NCBI GenBank assembly: GCA_017643585.1
Contig: JAEPND010000012.1
Span: 1 to 64,000 of the forward strand
Direction of reading: 5' to 3'
Length of the DNA stretch: 64,000 nucleotides
DNA from: Maricaulis sp.
GTDB lineage: Bacteria > Pseudomonadota > Alphaproteobacteria > Caulobacterales > Maricaulaceae
The notes under the pieces were generated by a model. That model was not told where the DNA came from. It searched no databases and worked only from the letters and a program-made list of their open reading frames with translations. How positions within the stretch are numbered: the first letter of the stretch is position 1; every line of letters begins with the position of its first letter. Of the stretch, positions 44,784-52,775 are shown piece after piece. Position numbers and translations under genes: made by a program.

Positions 44784-45308
44784 ATGATTGGCGAGCTGCT
44801 CTACATCGCAGAACCCGCTTCTTTCCAGAACTTACTGGGCGACGAGGTCAGATTCTTTAACTTGGTGAATGGGGAAGCCGCGCGCTGCTATGGAGGTCGG
44901 TCTGGAAGGTGTGAAACTGTCGTTGACTGTGGTGACACGCAATATTGGTGTTTGGAGTGGTCGGCGGGCATCTCGATCAGTTTGGCCCGGGAGTATTCAG
45001 ACGGGTTCCTGGCTGGATCGCAATGGAGCCATCGGGGTAGTTCGTTTCACGTCTACGCGGTAGGTGGCGGACTGACGGCGAGCGACCCTTTCACACTCAC
45101 GATGGTGAGGCACGGCGAAGACGGGTTGTCGGCTGCGTATGTCTTCAGAACGGGCTGCGGTCTGACGGCATTTGCCGAACTGGAAAGCCCCTCAGCGGAG
45201 GGCCCCAAAGATTGGCGCGCCGAGACGCTTCATTTCAACAGCAGTTGTGGTTTTCTTCAGGACTGGGTGCCGGCGCCCACACTGTCGCAGATACGTGGGC
45301 CGAACTAG
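44784..45308 (+). CDS. Hypothetical protein
   Basis: A 174-residue ORF without signal peptide, membrane segment or family I can name. It has six cysteines and a beta-rich look (FHVYAVGGGLTASDPFTLTMVRHGED). A good ribosome binding site, TGGAGGT, lies 8 bases before the ATG. The 13-base string TATGGAGGTCGGT that contains it occurs again 120 bp downstream inside the gene. Coding seems likely, but nothing in the neighbourhood suggests a role. Confidence 0.5.
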   Translation: MIGELLYIAEPASFQNLLGDEVRFFNLVNGEAARCYGGRSGRCETVVDCGDTQYWCLEWSAGISISLAREYSDGFLAGSQWSHRGSSFHVYAVGGGLTASDPFTLTMVRHGEDGLSAAYVFRTGCGLTAFAELESPSAEGPKDWRAETLHFNSSCGFLQDWVPAPTLSQIRGPN

Positions 45309-45360
45309 GCCGGAGAGCGAGGCTTGTGAGCGAGAGGAGGCCGCTCTCCGCTTGTTGGCC

Positions 45361-45573
45361 CTAGTCGGTGAAGTCCAAACGATCACAAACCGGGTAGCGC
45401 CCCTCAGGGAACAAGTGCCGGATCCGTCGATAGGTCCGAGTGAAACTGCGCTCCAGATCGTCCCGACTAAATCCATCTGCGACCGGAATATGCTCTCGTC
45501 GAAGCGCAAGTCTGCAGAACCCAGGCCTGACGAAGGGCGCCAATTCCGGATCGTGATCGGCAATCTCAGCCAT
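45361..45573 (-). CDS. Small hypothetical protein, 70 residues
   Basis: A basic, soluble ORF (SFTRTYRRIRHLFPEGRYP). Its ATG lies inside the end of the small ORF upstream (8-base overlap), which suggests coupling if both are real. No family is recognised. Confidence 0.35.
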   Translation of the reverse strand: MAEIADHDPELAPFVRPGFCRLALRREHIPVADGFSRDDLERSFTRTYRRIRHLFPEGRYPVCDRLDFTD

Positions 45574-45769
45574 CCAGGATCTTGATGTTGAGATGGTCTG
45601 CGAGCGCCGCGAAGTTGTCAGGCGTCACTTGATGTTCAATGCGCTCATAGTGCTGCACGAGAAATTCGACATCGGTTACAGCCGTAGTAAGCGCGAGAGG
45701 GCTGTGTTCCTCGCTTTCATCGCTGCCAGCTCCCAGACTCACGATGAGAAGCAGTGCAATGTGCATCAT
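45566..45769 (-). CDS. Small exported hypothetical protein, 67 residues
   Basis: It starts MMHIALLLIVSLGAG, a plausible signal peptide, followed by an acidic helical segment (TDVEFLVQHYERIEHQVTPDNFAALADHL). The Shine-Dalgarno is weak. The 223 bp between it and the gene ending at 45993 show no supportable gene. Confidence 0.35.
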   Translation of the reverse strand: MMHIALLLIVSLGAGSDESEEHSPLALTTAVTDVEFLVQHYERIEHQVTPDNFAALADHLNIKILDG

Positions 45770-45992
45770 AGTCAAAACCCGGGTTCAAAGTTTGCTTGGT
45801 GTTGAAGCGTACAAGACGCGGTGATTCAGTTGGCAATCGTCCAACAGCAATCCAAACGCGACTTTCGAACAGATCGGGCCGAAAAGCTACAGTCAGTCAA
45901 ATCGAAATGTCCCCAAAAGAGTACAATAATGGGTTGTGCGTCGCGGTTGTTCGAGTGTTTACTTGGCATGACGTGGCGATAGCGCAGCGCAA

Positions 45993-47438
45993 TCATTCGG
46001 CGGCGCCAGGCACCGCGTATTGAGGCGCCGGGCGTGCGAAGACACACAGCTCGGATTCCGCGACCGACAGCATTGCCTCAGGGGTTTCCATAAAGCGTCC
46101 GACCATCAACATGGCACATCCATCCCCACCCCATTGCTGGGTTGGACCATGCGCTTCCCCCCTCACGCTGACCACGCGGCTGTTCGCGAGGGTCTCGGCG
46201 GCGCGCAGCCCCCAGGCTGGAGGCGTCAGGGGATCGAACTCTCCCGCGACGATCAGGGTCGGCACTTCGGAAACCACCGGCGCAATGAACTCGGCGCCCA
46301 GCGGCGGCACATCCCAGGCGGCGCAAAGCTCTGGCCGGATCGCGGCGCTTTCATATCCGCCCAGTGCCGGCCCGGCTTGCGAACGCCGGCTCCGGTCACT
46401 GAAGGGCAAGGCCTCACGGCACCAGACCGACAGGCGCATGCCCCAGGCAAGATTGCTGGCCGCTCTCGGTCTGGACATCACACCGGCTATGCCTGGGTCG
46501 AGATTTGCAACGGCATCCATCCTGCCCGGAGCTGCGATGACATCGCGTCCCGAAGACAGGACAATCAGCGCGGCCAGGTCGGCCCCCGTCACAGGTTCGG
46601 CAAGACCTTCCATGCGGAACGGGGCACGTGTGGACGCTTCGATCCGATTGAAAAAGCGCGCTTCCAGGTCCGGATAGGCCGCCGCGCACGCCGGTTGCGC
46701 GGCACAATCTGTCGTGATCGCGCGCAGCGCAGCCTCGAAATTCACCGCGCTTTCATCGTCATAAATGGCGTTGGGCGGCAAGGGTGAATCAAGCACCATG
46801 GCCCGCAGGCTCGCGCTGTGATCTCGCGCATATGACAGCGCCAGCCGGGTCCCGTACGACACCGCATAGAGATTCCAACTCTCGATTTCCAACACCTGGC
46901 GCAGATCCTCGAGATCGGCAACGCTGGCCGGGCTGTGGTAGTGCTCCACGCCTATTCCCGCTGCGGTGAGGCGGTCGCGGCACTGGCGCACGGCATCGGC
47001 GAGATCGCTGCCGGAACTCACCGCATCCCGATACTCTGGGCACATCAAGGCCGGCTGTGCACTGGCAGTTCCGCGCTGACCGAAAACGATGAAATCCCGG
47101 TCTTCCAGCCAGGGGTAGGCGCCCGGATAAGCCGCCGCCGGAAGTCCTGATGCGCCAGGTCCACCGGCGAGATAAAGGACCGGTTCGCCTCCCCGTCCCG
47201 AGCGATTGTGCACGACGGCAACAGGCAGTCTGATCTCCGGGGACCGCGGATCTGTGCGATCCTCTGCGACCACCAGCCAGCCGCGGGTCGAGGCGAAGGA
47301 CGATGGCACTTGAACCGGAAAATCCTCACCCGCCGCCACCGGCTCGAACCGGGGCAATGATCGCTGTGGTTCACCGGCAGGTTGGCACGCCGCCAGCAGG
47401 ATCAGGAGCCCCAGGGACAAGACGGTCAGACGGCTCAT
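45993..47438 (-). CDS. Alpha/beta-hydrolase lipoprotein, S33-type tripeptidyl aminopeptidase-like
   Basis: A 481-residue exported hydrolase with a lipobox at residues ~16-19 (LLAAC). The fold shows the oxyanion region YLAGGPGASG, the nucleophile Ser in YAVSYGTRLALSYA, Asp in GEFDPLTPPAWG and His in GEAHGPTQQ. The C-terminal part matches the TAP-like domain of S33 peptidases. It probably removes N-terminal residues or peptides from extracytoplasmic substrates. AAGGAGAAAAAC directly precedes the ATG at 47438. Single gene, divergent from the KAS III operon. Confidence 0.88.
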   Translation of the reverse strand: MSRLTVLSLGLLILLAACQPAGEPQRSLPRFEPVAAGEDFPVQVPSSFASTRGWLVVAEDRTDPRSPEIRLPVAVVHNRSGRGGEPVLYLAGGPGASGLPAAAYPGAYPWLEDRDFIVFGQRGTASAQPALMCPEYRDAVSSGSDLADAVRQCRDRLTAAGIGVEHYHSPASVADLEDLRQVLEIESWNLYAVSYGTRLALSYARDHSASLRAMVLDSPLPPNAIYDDESAVNFEAALRAITTDCAAQPACAAAYPDLEARFFNRIEASTRAPFRMEGLAEPVTGADLAALIVLSSGRDVIAAPGRMDAVANLDPGIAGVMSRPRAASNLAWGMRLSVWCREALPFSDRSRRSQAGPALGGYESAAIRPELCAAWDVPPLGAEFIAPVVSEVPTLIVAGEFDPLTPPAWGLRAAETLANSRVVSVRGEAHGPTQQWGGDGCAMLMVGRFMETPEAMLSVAESELCVFARPAPQYAVPGAAE

Positions 47439-47759
47439 GTTTTTCTCCTTGCGACATGTCGAAAACCGCTGTGGTAAAGACGGGAAACGCACCGACAGGC
47501 TAGCTGATCGCCCTTGTAACTCAAGATTTCGAGCGCCGCAGGGTGCCACTCGCTAACAAAACACGACGAAAGCTGTCACTGACTATCTGTGAGGGCAAAT
47601 ACTAGGACGGATGGTCGAACCGGGACACAACCATCAACGATGTCCACCAATCAGGCTGATCCCACACGCCGACTGCATGTGAATCGAAATTTCATAGCCA
47701 AGCAAAAACCCAGGTTTTAGGATTCCCGTATCCCGGCAGAAGGCAATGACAGGCAGCAC
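47439..47759. other. Intergenic region between the S33 lipoprotein and the KAS III operon, 321 bp
   Basis: It holds the divergent promoters of both units. An inverted repeat lies at 47705-47718, and a five-codon frame (47746-47763) has a stop overlapping the KAS III start. I see no gene otherwise and no clear -35/-10 pair. Confidence 0.5.
47705..47718. promoter_or_regulatory. Inverted repeat AAAACC-CA-GGTTTT upstream of the KAS III operon
   Basis: A 6-bp inverted repeat with a 2-bp centre, 42 bp before the start of the six-gene operon. It could be an operator for an unlinked regulator; chance cannot be excluded. Confidence 0.35.
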
Positions 47760-48767
47760 ATGACAGCTAGCAATGGATCAGCGGCGATCACGGGCACCGG
47801 AATATTCCTGCCGGGCGCGCCGGTCAGATCGGACGAGCTGGATCAACGTCTCGGCATGCCGCGCGGCTGGCTTGAGGACAAATGCGGCGTTCAGACCCGC
47901 CATTATGCGACCGAAGCCGACAGCCAGGAAAGCATGGGCGTGGCAGCGGCCCGTGCGGCGCTTGCGGATGCGGGTATTGAACCGGATGATCTGGATCTTT
48001 TGATCTTTTGTGGTGCTGTCGGGCGACAGCCCGTGCCCGCAACCGCGCCACTGATCAAACGGGAGCTTGGACTGTCCGCCCGGGCCTTCCCGGCCTATGA
48101 CGTCAACGCGACCTGCCTGGGCACGCTGCTGGGCCTTGACCATGCCGCCATGGCGATCGCCACTGGTCGCGCCAGCACCGTGCTGGTGGTGGTCTCGGAA
48201 ATGCCTTCGCAAGCCATTCCGTGGAAACAGGATCCCACTACCGCCGGGCTGTTCGGCGACGGGGCGGCAGCGCTCGTCGTCGAGGCCGGGAGGGCGGGCG
48301 ATATGTGCCTGGGCCCCTTGCTGATGGAAACTCATGCGGACGGTTACGAATACTGCCAGGTCGGCTCCGGGGGTACGCGCTACAACCCGGTAACCGAGGC
48401 CGAGGCCTTCGAGGACAACGCCGTCTTCTCCATGGACGGGAAGGGCGTGTTCAAGCTCTCCTCGAGGACCTTCCCGCGCTTCCTCGACCAGGTGCTCGAC
48501 AGAACAGGTTGGTCATTGGGAGAGGTCGATCTTGTCGTGCCCCACCAGGCCAGTCCGCACGCCATATCCCTGATGGTCAAGCGCTGTGGCATCCGCCCCG
48601 AACAGATCTTTGATGTTGCCAAGACCATGGGCAACCAGGTTGCAGCCTCTTTGCCCATCGCCCTGCACCAGGCGCGTCTGGCCGGGCGCATCCAGTCGGG
48701 CATGAAAATCCTGATGGCCGGCACATCGGCGGGTATCTCGCTGGGTGCCATGACCGTGACGACGTGA
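47760..48767 (+). CDS. 3-oxoacyl-ACP synthase III family protein (KAS III/OleA-like)
   Basis: A 335-residue thiolase-fold condensing enzyme with a complete Cys-His-Asn triad: Cys119 (DVNATCLGTLLG), His262 (VPHQASPHAI) and Asn292 (TMGNQVAAS). It should load an acyl chain on Cys119 and condense it with a malonyl-type or second acyl unit. As first gene of a specialised operon lacking other fatty-acid synthesis genes, it is unlikely to be the housekeeping FabH. AGGCAGC is a modest ribosome binding site. Its stop TGA overlaps the next ATG (TGATG). Confidence 0.88.
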   Translation: MTASNGSAAITGTGIFLPGAPVRSDELDQRLGMPRGWLEDKCGVQTRHYATEADSQESMGVAAARAALADAGIEPDDLDLLIFCGAVGRQPVPATAPLIKRELGLSARAFPAYDVNATCLGTLLGLDHAAMAIATGRASTVLVVVSEMPSQAIPWKQDPTTAGLFGDGAAALVVEAGRAGDMCLGPLLMETHADGYEYCQVGSGGTRYNPVTEAEAFEDNAVFSMDGKGVFKLSSRTFPRFLDQVLDRTGWSLGEVDLVVPHQASPHAISLMVKRCGIRPEQIFDVAKTMGNQVAASLPIALHQARLAGRIQSGMKILMAGTSAGISLGAMTVTT

Positions 48768-49744
48768 TGATGCAGACGATCTGGGTCACCGGTGCGACCG
48801 GGTTTCTGGGCGGCCGGGTGGTCGAGGACTTGCTGGAGAGTGGCCATACGGTCATCGCCAGCGGTCGCCAGACCTATGTCCTCGATCGGTTGCAGAAAAA
48901 GGGCGCCCGGACACTCGCCTTCGATCTTGCCGATCCGACCCCGCCTGACCTGCCGGCGGTGGACGCGGTTGTGCACTGCGCCGCGCTGTCCAGTCCCTGG
49001 GGCCGTTATGCAGACTTTCACCGTGCCAATGTCATTGGCACACGATCCGCGCTGAAGCTGGCCCGGCAGGCGGGCGCGCAACGCTTCGTCCACATCTCCA
49101 CGCCCAGCGTCTATTTTCGTTTTCGCGACCAGTTGGACGTCCACGAAACACAGCCCCTGCCATCGCCGGTCAATGCCTATGCCGCCACCAAGGCCCGGGC
49201 CGAACAAGAGGTGCTGGCGCAGGAGGCGCTCGACCCGGTCATCCTGCGGCCGCGCGGGCTGTACGGGCGCGGCGACACTGCCCTGCTCCCACGCCTGATG
49301 GCGGCGGCCCGGGAACGTCCGCTGCCCCTGATGAACAAGGGTGAGACGGTCACCGATCTGACCCATGTCGACGATGTTGTTTCAGCGGTTCGCGCAGCGC
49401 TCGATCTCGCACCTGCCCCGACACAACGCCTGTTCAACATCTCGGGTGGGGAAGCCCTCAAGCTGAAATCCGTCACGGAAGAGGCGGGACGACGCGCCGG
49501 TGTCCCGGTCCGCTGGCGCCCGGTCCCCAGCTGGGCGGCGTTGACGTATGCACGCGGCCTGGAAACGATTGCTCGGATAAGTCCCGGTTACCCGGAACCG
49601 CGGATCACCGCCTATGGAGTCGGTCTGTTCGCCTACAGCCAGACGCTCGACATTTCCGCGGCGCGGGAGGTGCTGGGATGGACACCCAGGATCAACATTC
49701 AAGAGGGCCTGGGCCGCACCTTTTGCGAGGACACCGACGGATGA
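48767..49744 (+). CDS. NAD(P)-dependent epimerase/3-beta-HSD-type reductase (OleD-like)
   Basis: A 325-residue extended short-chain dehydrogenase. The Rossmann motif GATGFLGG lies at residues 9-16, the catalytic Tyr138-x-x-x-Lys142 in NAYAATK, and LYGRGDTALLPRL marks the substrate-side region of 3-beta-HSD/OleD-like members. It would reduce a beta-keto product of the condensing enzyme or oxidise a hydroxyl. It is coupled to the upstream gene by TGATG and to the downstream one by ATGA. Confidence 0.85.
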   Translation: MMQTIWVTGATGFLGGRVVEDLLESGHTVIASGRQTYVLDRLQKKGARTLAFDLADPTPPDLPAVDAVVHCAALSSPWGRYADFHRANVIGTRSALKLARQAGAQRFVHISTPSVYFRFRDQLDVHETQPLPSPVNAYAATKARAEQEVLAQEALDPVILRPRGLYGRGDTALLPRLMAAARERPLPLMNKGETVTDLTHVDDVVSAVRAALDLAPAPTQRLFNISGGEALKLKSVTEEAGRRAGVPVRWRPVPSWAALTYARGLETIARISPGYPEPRITAYGVGLFAYSQTLDISAAREVLGWTPRINIQEGLGRTFCEDTDG

Positions 49745-50511
49745 TGCCCAGCTTCCCCGACAGCGCCACGGTGCGCGCTCCAGAGCGGTTGGTGCTTCGC
49801 GGTGGTCGCTGGACAAGCCTCGACCTGACCGTGCGTTACGGGCGTTTCGAACATCCCGAGGCGGGCACTTGCCTGATCGATACGGGTTACACCTCGCGGG
49901 TGACCCGGGGCCGGCGCTCCTTCGCCCTGCGCGTCTATAACGCACTGCTCAAGCCCGAACTGTCCGCCGATGCCCTGCCTGCAGCCTGCCCAAAGGTCGA
50001 CACCATTCTGCTCAGCCACCTGCATGCCGACCATGTGTCCGGACTGCGTGATTATCCGAAGGCAAGGATCTATGCCCATGGCGGCAGTGTGGACCATTTC
50101 ATCCGGGCCAGCTGGCTGCATCGATCGACCCACGGGGTTTTTGCGGAACTGCTTCCCGATGACCTTGCAGACCGGATGATCCGGTTCGAGGACCTGCCGA
50201 TCGTTTCGGCCCCCTTGGGCCTGGGCCACGCCTACGACATCTTCGGTGATCAGAGCTTGCTGGCCGTGCCACTGCCCGGGCACATGCTCGGACATATGGG
50301 CTTTTGCTGGCCGGTGCCGGACAAGCCCATCCTCTATGCTGCCGACGCGCAATGGCTCCACCAGGCGGCAGTCGAGGGCACTCTGCCACCGCCACCCGCG
50401 CGCTGGATCCTGCATGATCCAAAAGCGGCGCTGGCCACCTCGGCGCGCATCGCCGACTTCGCACGCCAGGGCGGCCGGGTCATTTATTGCCACGATCCGG
50501 AGGCCGTGTGA
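49741..50511 (+). CDS. Metallo-beta-lactamase-fold hydrolase
   Basis: A 256-residue MBL-fold protein with the metal motif His93-x-His95-x-Asp97-His98 (LLSHLHADHVSG), further His ligands in PLPGHMLGHMG and Asp in YAADAQW. The layout resembles AHL-lactonase/thioesterase-like members. No signal peptide. A thioester, lactone or ester in the pathway is a sensible substrate, but this is inferred from fold and context only. The ATG at 49741 overlaps the preceding stop by four bases. Confidence 0.82.
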   Translation: MMPSFPDSATVRAPERLVLRGGRWTSLDLTVRYGRFEHPEAGTCLIDTGYTSRVTRGRRSFALRVYNALLKPELSADALPAACPKVDTILLSHLHADHVSGLRDYPKARIYAHGGSVDHFIRASWLHRSTHGVFAELLPDDLADRMIRFEDLPIVSAPLGLGHAYDIFGDQSLLAVPLPGHMLGHMGFCWPVPDKPILYAADAQWLHQAAVEGTLPPPPARWILHDPKAALATSARIADFARQGGRVIYCHDPEAV

Positions 50512-51794
50512 TGGCGCGGACGTCCGCCAGAATCCTGCTGGAAACCGCCCGGACCTGGCTGCAAACCCGCTGGCGTGCATCGCGCCTGGTGTCCCGCAGA
50601 GCAATCGAACAGCATCGGGAGCGACAACTCGGACGTTTCCTGAAAGAGGTCGCGCCGCGAGCAGAGGCCTTCCGTGATCTGGCCGGCCAGCCGCTGGAGG
50701 ACTTCCCGCGCATGGACAAGGCCAGGCTGATGGCCGGGTTTCATCGCTATAACCGCTTCGGGATCAGGGCCGAGGATGCCTGGGCGGCCATGGCGCGCGG
50801 CGAGACGCTGCACGGCTGCCATGTCGGCGCCAGCACAGGCACGAGCGGCAATCGCGGCCTCTACCTGGTCAACCCGATGGAGCGGGCACGCTGGCTGGGC
50901 GTGATGCTGGCCAAGACCGGTATCGATATCCTTCGCACCCGACAGCGTGTCGCCATCCTTCTGCCCACCAACAGCCAGCTCTATGAAACCGCCAATGAAA
51001 GCGGGCGGCTCCGGCTGGTCTTCTTTGATCTAAATGAGGGGGTTGCCGCTCACGCGGAGGCCCTGTCCAGCTTCGACCCGACCGTGCTGGTCGCCACACC
51101 TCACGTGCTTAGCTTGCTGGCCGAGATGGATATCGCGCTGAACCCCGAGGTGATCTTTTCCGGCGCGGAGGTACTCGACCCCACGGATCGCAGGACGATC
51201 GAAACCCGCTTCCAGCGCACCGTGCGCGAAATCTATATGGCGACCGAGGGCCTGTTCGCGGTCGCCTGTTCCCATGGCCGCCTGCATCTCACCGAGGATA
51301 TGATGGCGTTCGAATGGGACAGCCAGCCGGACCTGCCCGGACTGCTTGCCCCGGTGATCACGGACTTCTCGCGCACCTCCCAGATGATGGTGCGCTATCA
51401 GATGAATGACCTCCTGCGCCTCGCCGACACGCCCTGCCCCTGCGGATCAGCTTTGCAGGCAGTCGACGAGATTGTCGGGCGACGCGATGACATTTTCGAC
51501 CTGCCGGGCACGGTTGGCCGCATCCCGGTCACCCCGGATATCATCCGCAATGCGATCATTCGCACCAGCCCGCGCATCGAGGATTTCCGCGTCACCCAGA
51601 CCGGCGCGGCCGAGATCGCCCTGGTCCTGCCCGAGGACTGTGCGGATTTGACGGGCGATGCGGCACAGGCGCTGAACACATTGTTCGCCCGGTTGGGGGC
51701 AAACGCCGACATCACCGCACATGCCGCCCCGCTGGTCAGCCCGCAGACCCGCAAGCTCCGCCGGGTTGTGCGCGAATGGCGGGGACCGGCATGA
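50511..51794 (+). CDS. Adenylate-forming enzyme, F390-synthetase/PaaK-like (TIGR02304-like)
   Basis: A 427-residue ANL-superfamily ligase of the PaaK/coenzyme-F390-synthetase branch. The P-loop-like GASTGTSGNRGLY is at ~109-121; FSGAEVLDP and IYMATEGLFAVAC form the adenylate-binding region; CPCGSALQAVDEIVGRRDD resembles the hinge segment of PaaK enzymes; TRKLRRVVREW near the end holds the basic C-terminal residues. It should activate a carboxylate as acyl-AMP; the acceptor is unknown. The start shares one base with the preceding stop (TGATG), and its stop overlaps the next start. Confidence 0.82.
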   Translation: MARTSARILLETARTWLQTRWRASRLVSRRAIEQHRERQLGRFLKEVAPRAEAFRDLAGQPLEDFPRMDKARLMAGFHRYNRFGIRAEDAWAAMARGETLHGCHVGASTGTSGNRGLYLVNPMERARWLGVMLAKTGIDILRTRQRVAILLPTNSQLYETANESGRLRLVFFDLNEGVAAHAEALSSFDPTVLVATPHVLSLLAEMDIALNPEVIFSGAEVLDPTDRRTIETRFQRTVREIYMATEGLFAVACSHGRLHLTEDMMAFEWDSQPDLPGLLAPVITDFSRTSQMMVRYQMNDLLRLADTPCPCGSALQAVDEIVGRRDDIFDLPGTVGRIPVTPDIIRNAIIRTSPRIEDFRVTQTGAAEIALVLPEDCADLTGDAAQALNTLFARLGANADITAHAAPLVSPQTRKLRRVVREWRGPA

Positions 51795-52768
51795 AGAAAT
51801 CCGCCTGGTATCCCGTCGCTGCGACACGCGACCTGCGCGCTGGTCCCGCAAAGGCCCAGCTGTTCGGGACGCCGCTTGTCATCTGGCGAGGCGAGGACGG
51901 TTACGGCGCACTGGCCGACATCTGCCCGCACCGCGGGGCGCCGCTGTCGGAAGGGTGCGTAGACAAGGCCGCGATCACCTGCCCCTATCACGGATGGCGC
52001 TTTGGCCCTGACGGGCAGTGCGTGGCGATGCCGGCCCTGGCGGAAACACCATCCCGCATCCGCGCCCAGGCCTTTGCGGCCGCGGAACATGACGGGCTGG
52101 TCTTCGTCCAGATGGAAGCCTCGAGGCACGACTTTGCACCGCCCCCGCCGCAGCAGGACATTGCGTCTGCAACGCGCGAGGACTCGGTTACCATTCGGGC
52201 GTCGCTGGCCGACATGGCGGAGAATATCCTGGACACCACTCATACCTCTGTCGTGCACGCCGGCTATCTGCGCCAGGCCACCCGGCGTCAACTCGTCCAG
52301 CCCGAAGTGCGCTGCGGGGCGGACTGGATCGAGGTCGTCTATCCGGAAAGCGCCACGCCCAGCGGCCTGGTCTCCCGCCTGTTCGGGACGGATTGTTACG
52401 AGATCACCGACCGGTTTCGCGCCCCCGGCATTGCCGAGGTGGAATACCGGTGCAACGGTCGGATCGAATTTGCCTCGCGCTTTTACCTCTCCCCTGCCAG
52501 CGATAACGAAACCCGGATTTTCTCCAGGCTCTCCATTCGCGGAACTTCGCTGTTGTCCCAGCTGAAAGTCTCCATTGTCCGGGCCATGCTGCGCCGGGTG
52601 GTGTCCGAGGACGAGGAGATACTGGGCCTGGTGACCGACAACGTCGAACGCTTTGGACGCCGTCCCGGTCTCATCGCTCCGCAGGACTTCCTGCGTGCGG
52701 GCATCGACGCCATCCTGCGCGGTGAGGCGCCAGAGCGGCCCGACCACGTCCCGCAGATCTACGTGTGA
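51791..52768 (+). CDS. Rieske non-haem iron oxygenase
   Basis: A 325-residue single-component oxygenase alpha-subunit-like protein. The Rieske cluster is bound by Cys45-Pro-His47 (CPHRGAPLSEG) and Cys64-Pro-Tyr-His67 (CPYHGWRF). The mononuclear iron site is visible as Asp148, His151 and His156 (NILDTTHTSVVHAG). Such enzymes hydroxylate, desaturate or demethylate. No reductase or ferredoxin is encoded nearby, so electrons must come from a shared system. The ATG at 51791 overlaps the ligase stop by four bases. Confidence 0.9.
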   Translation: MKKSAWYPVAATRDLRAGPAKAQLFGTPLVIWRGEDGYGALADICPHRGAPLSEGCVDKAAITCPYHGWRFGPDGQCVAMPALAETPSRIRAQAFAAAEHDGLVFVQMEASRHDFAPPPPQQDIASATREDSVTIRASLADMAENILDTTHTSVVHAGYLRQATRRQLVQPEVRCGADWIEVVYPESATPSGLVSRLFGTDCYEITDRFRAPGIAEVEYRCNGRIEFASRFYLSPASDNETRIFSRLSIRGTSLLSQLKVSIVRAMLRRVVSEDEEILGLVTDNVERFGRRPGLIAPQDFLRAGIDAILRGEAPERPDHVPQIYV

Positions 52769-52775
52769 GACCGCG

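Noticed and set aside
45796-46023. A 75-codon frame on the plus strand
   Set aside because: No ribosome binding site, no recognisable features, and it runs into the convergent S33 gene; composition looks non-coding.
47760-48767. Calling the KAS III gene fabH
   Set aside because: The gene leads a specialised six-gene operon without plsX, acpP or other fatty-acid genes. A dedicated paralogue is likelier than the housekeeping enzyme.
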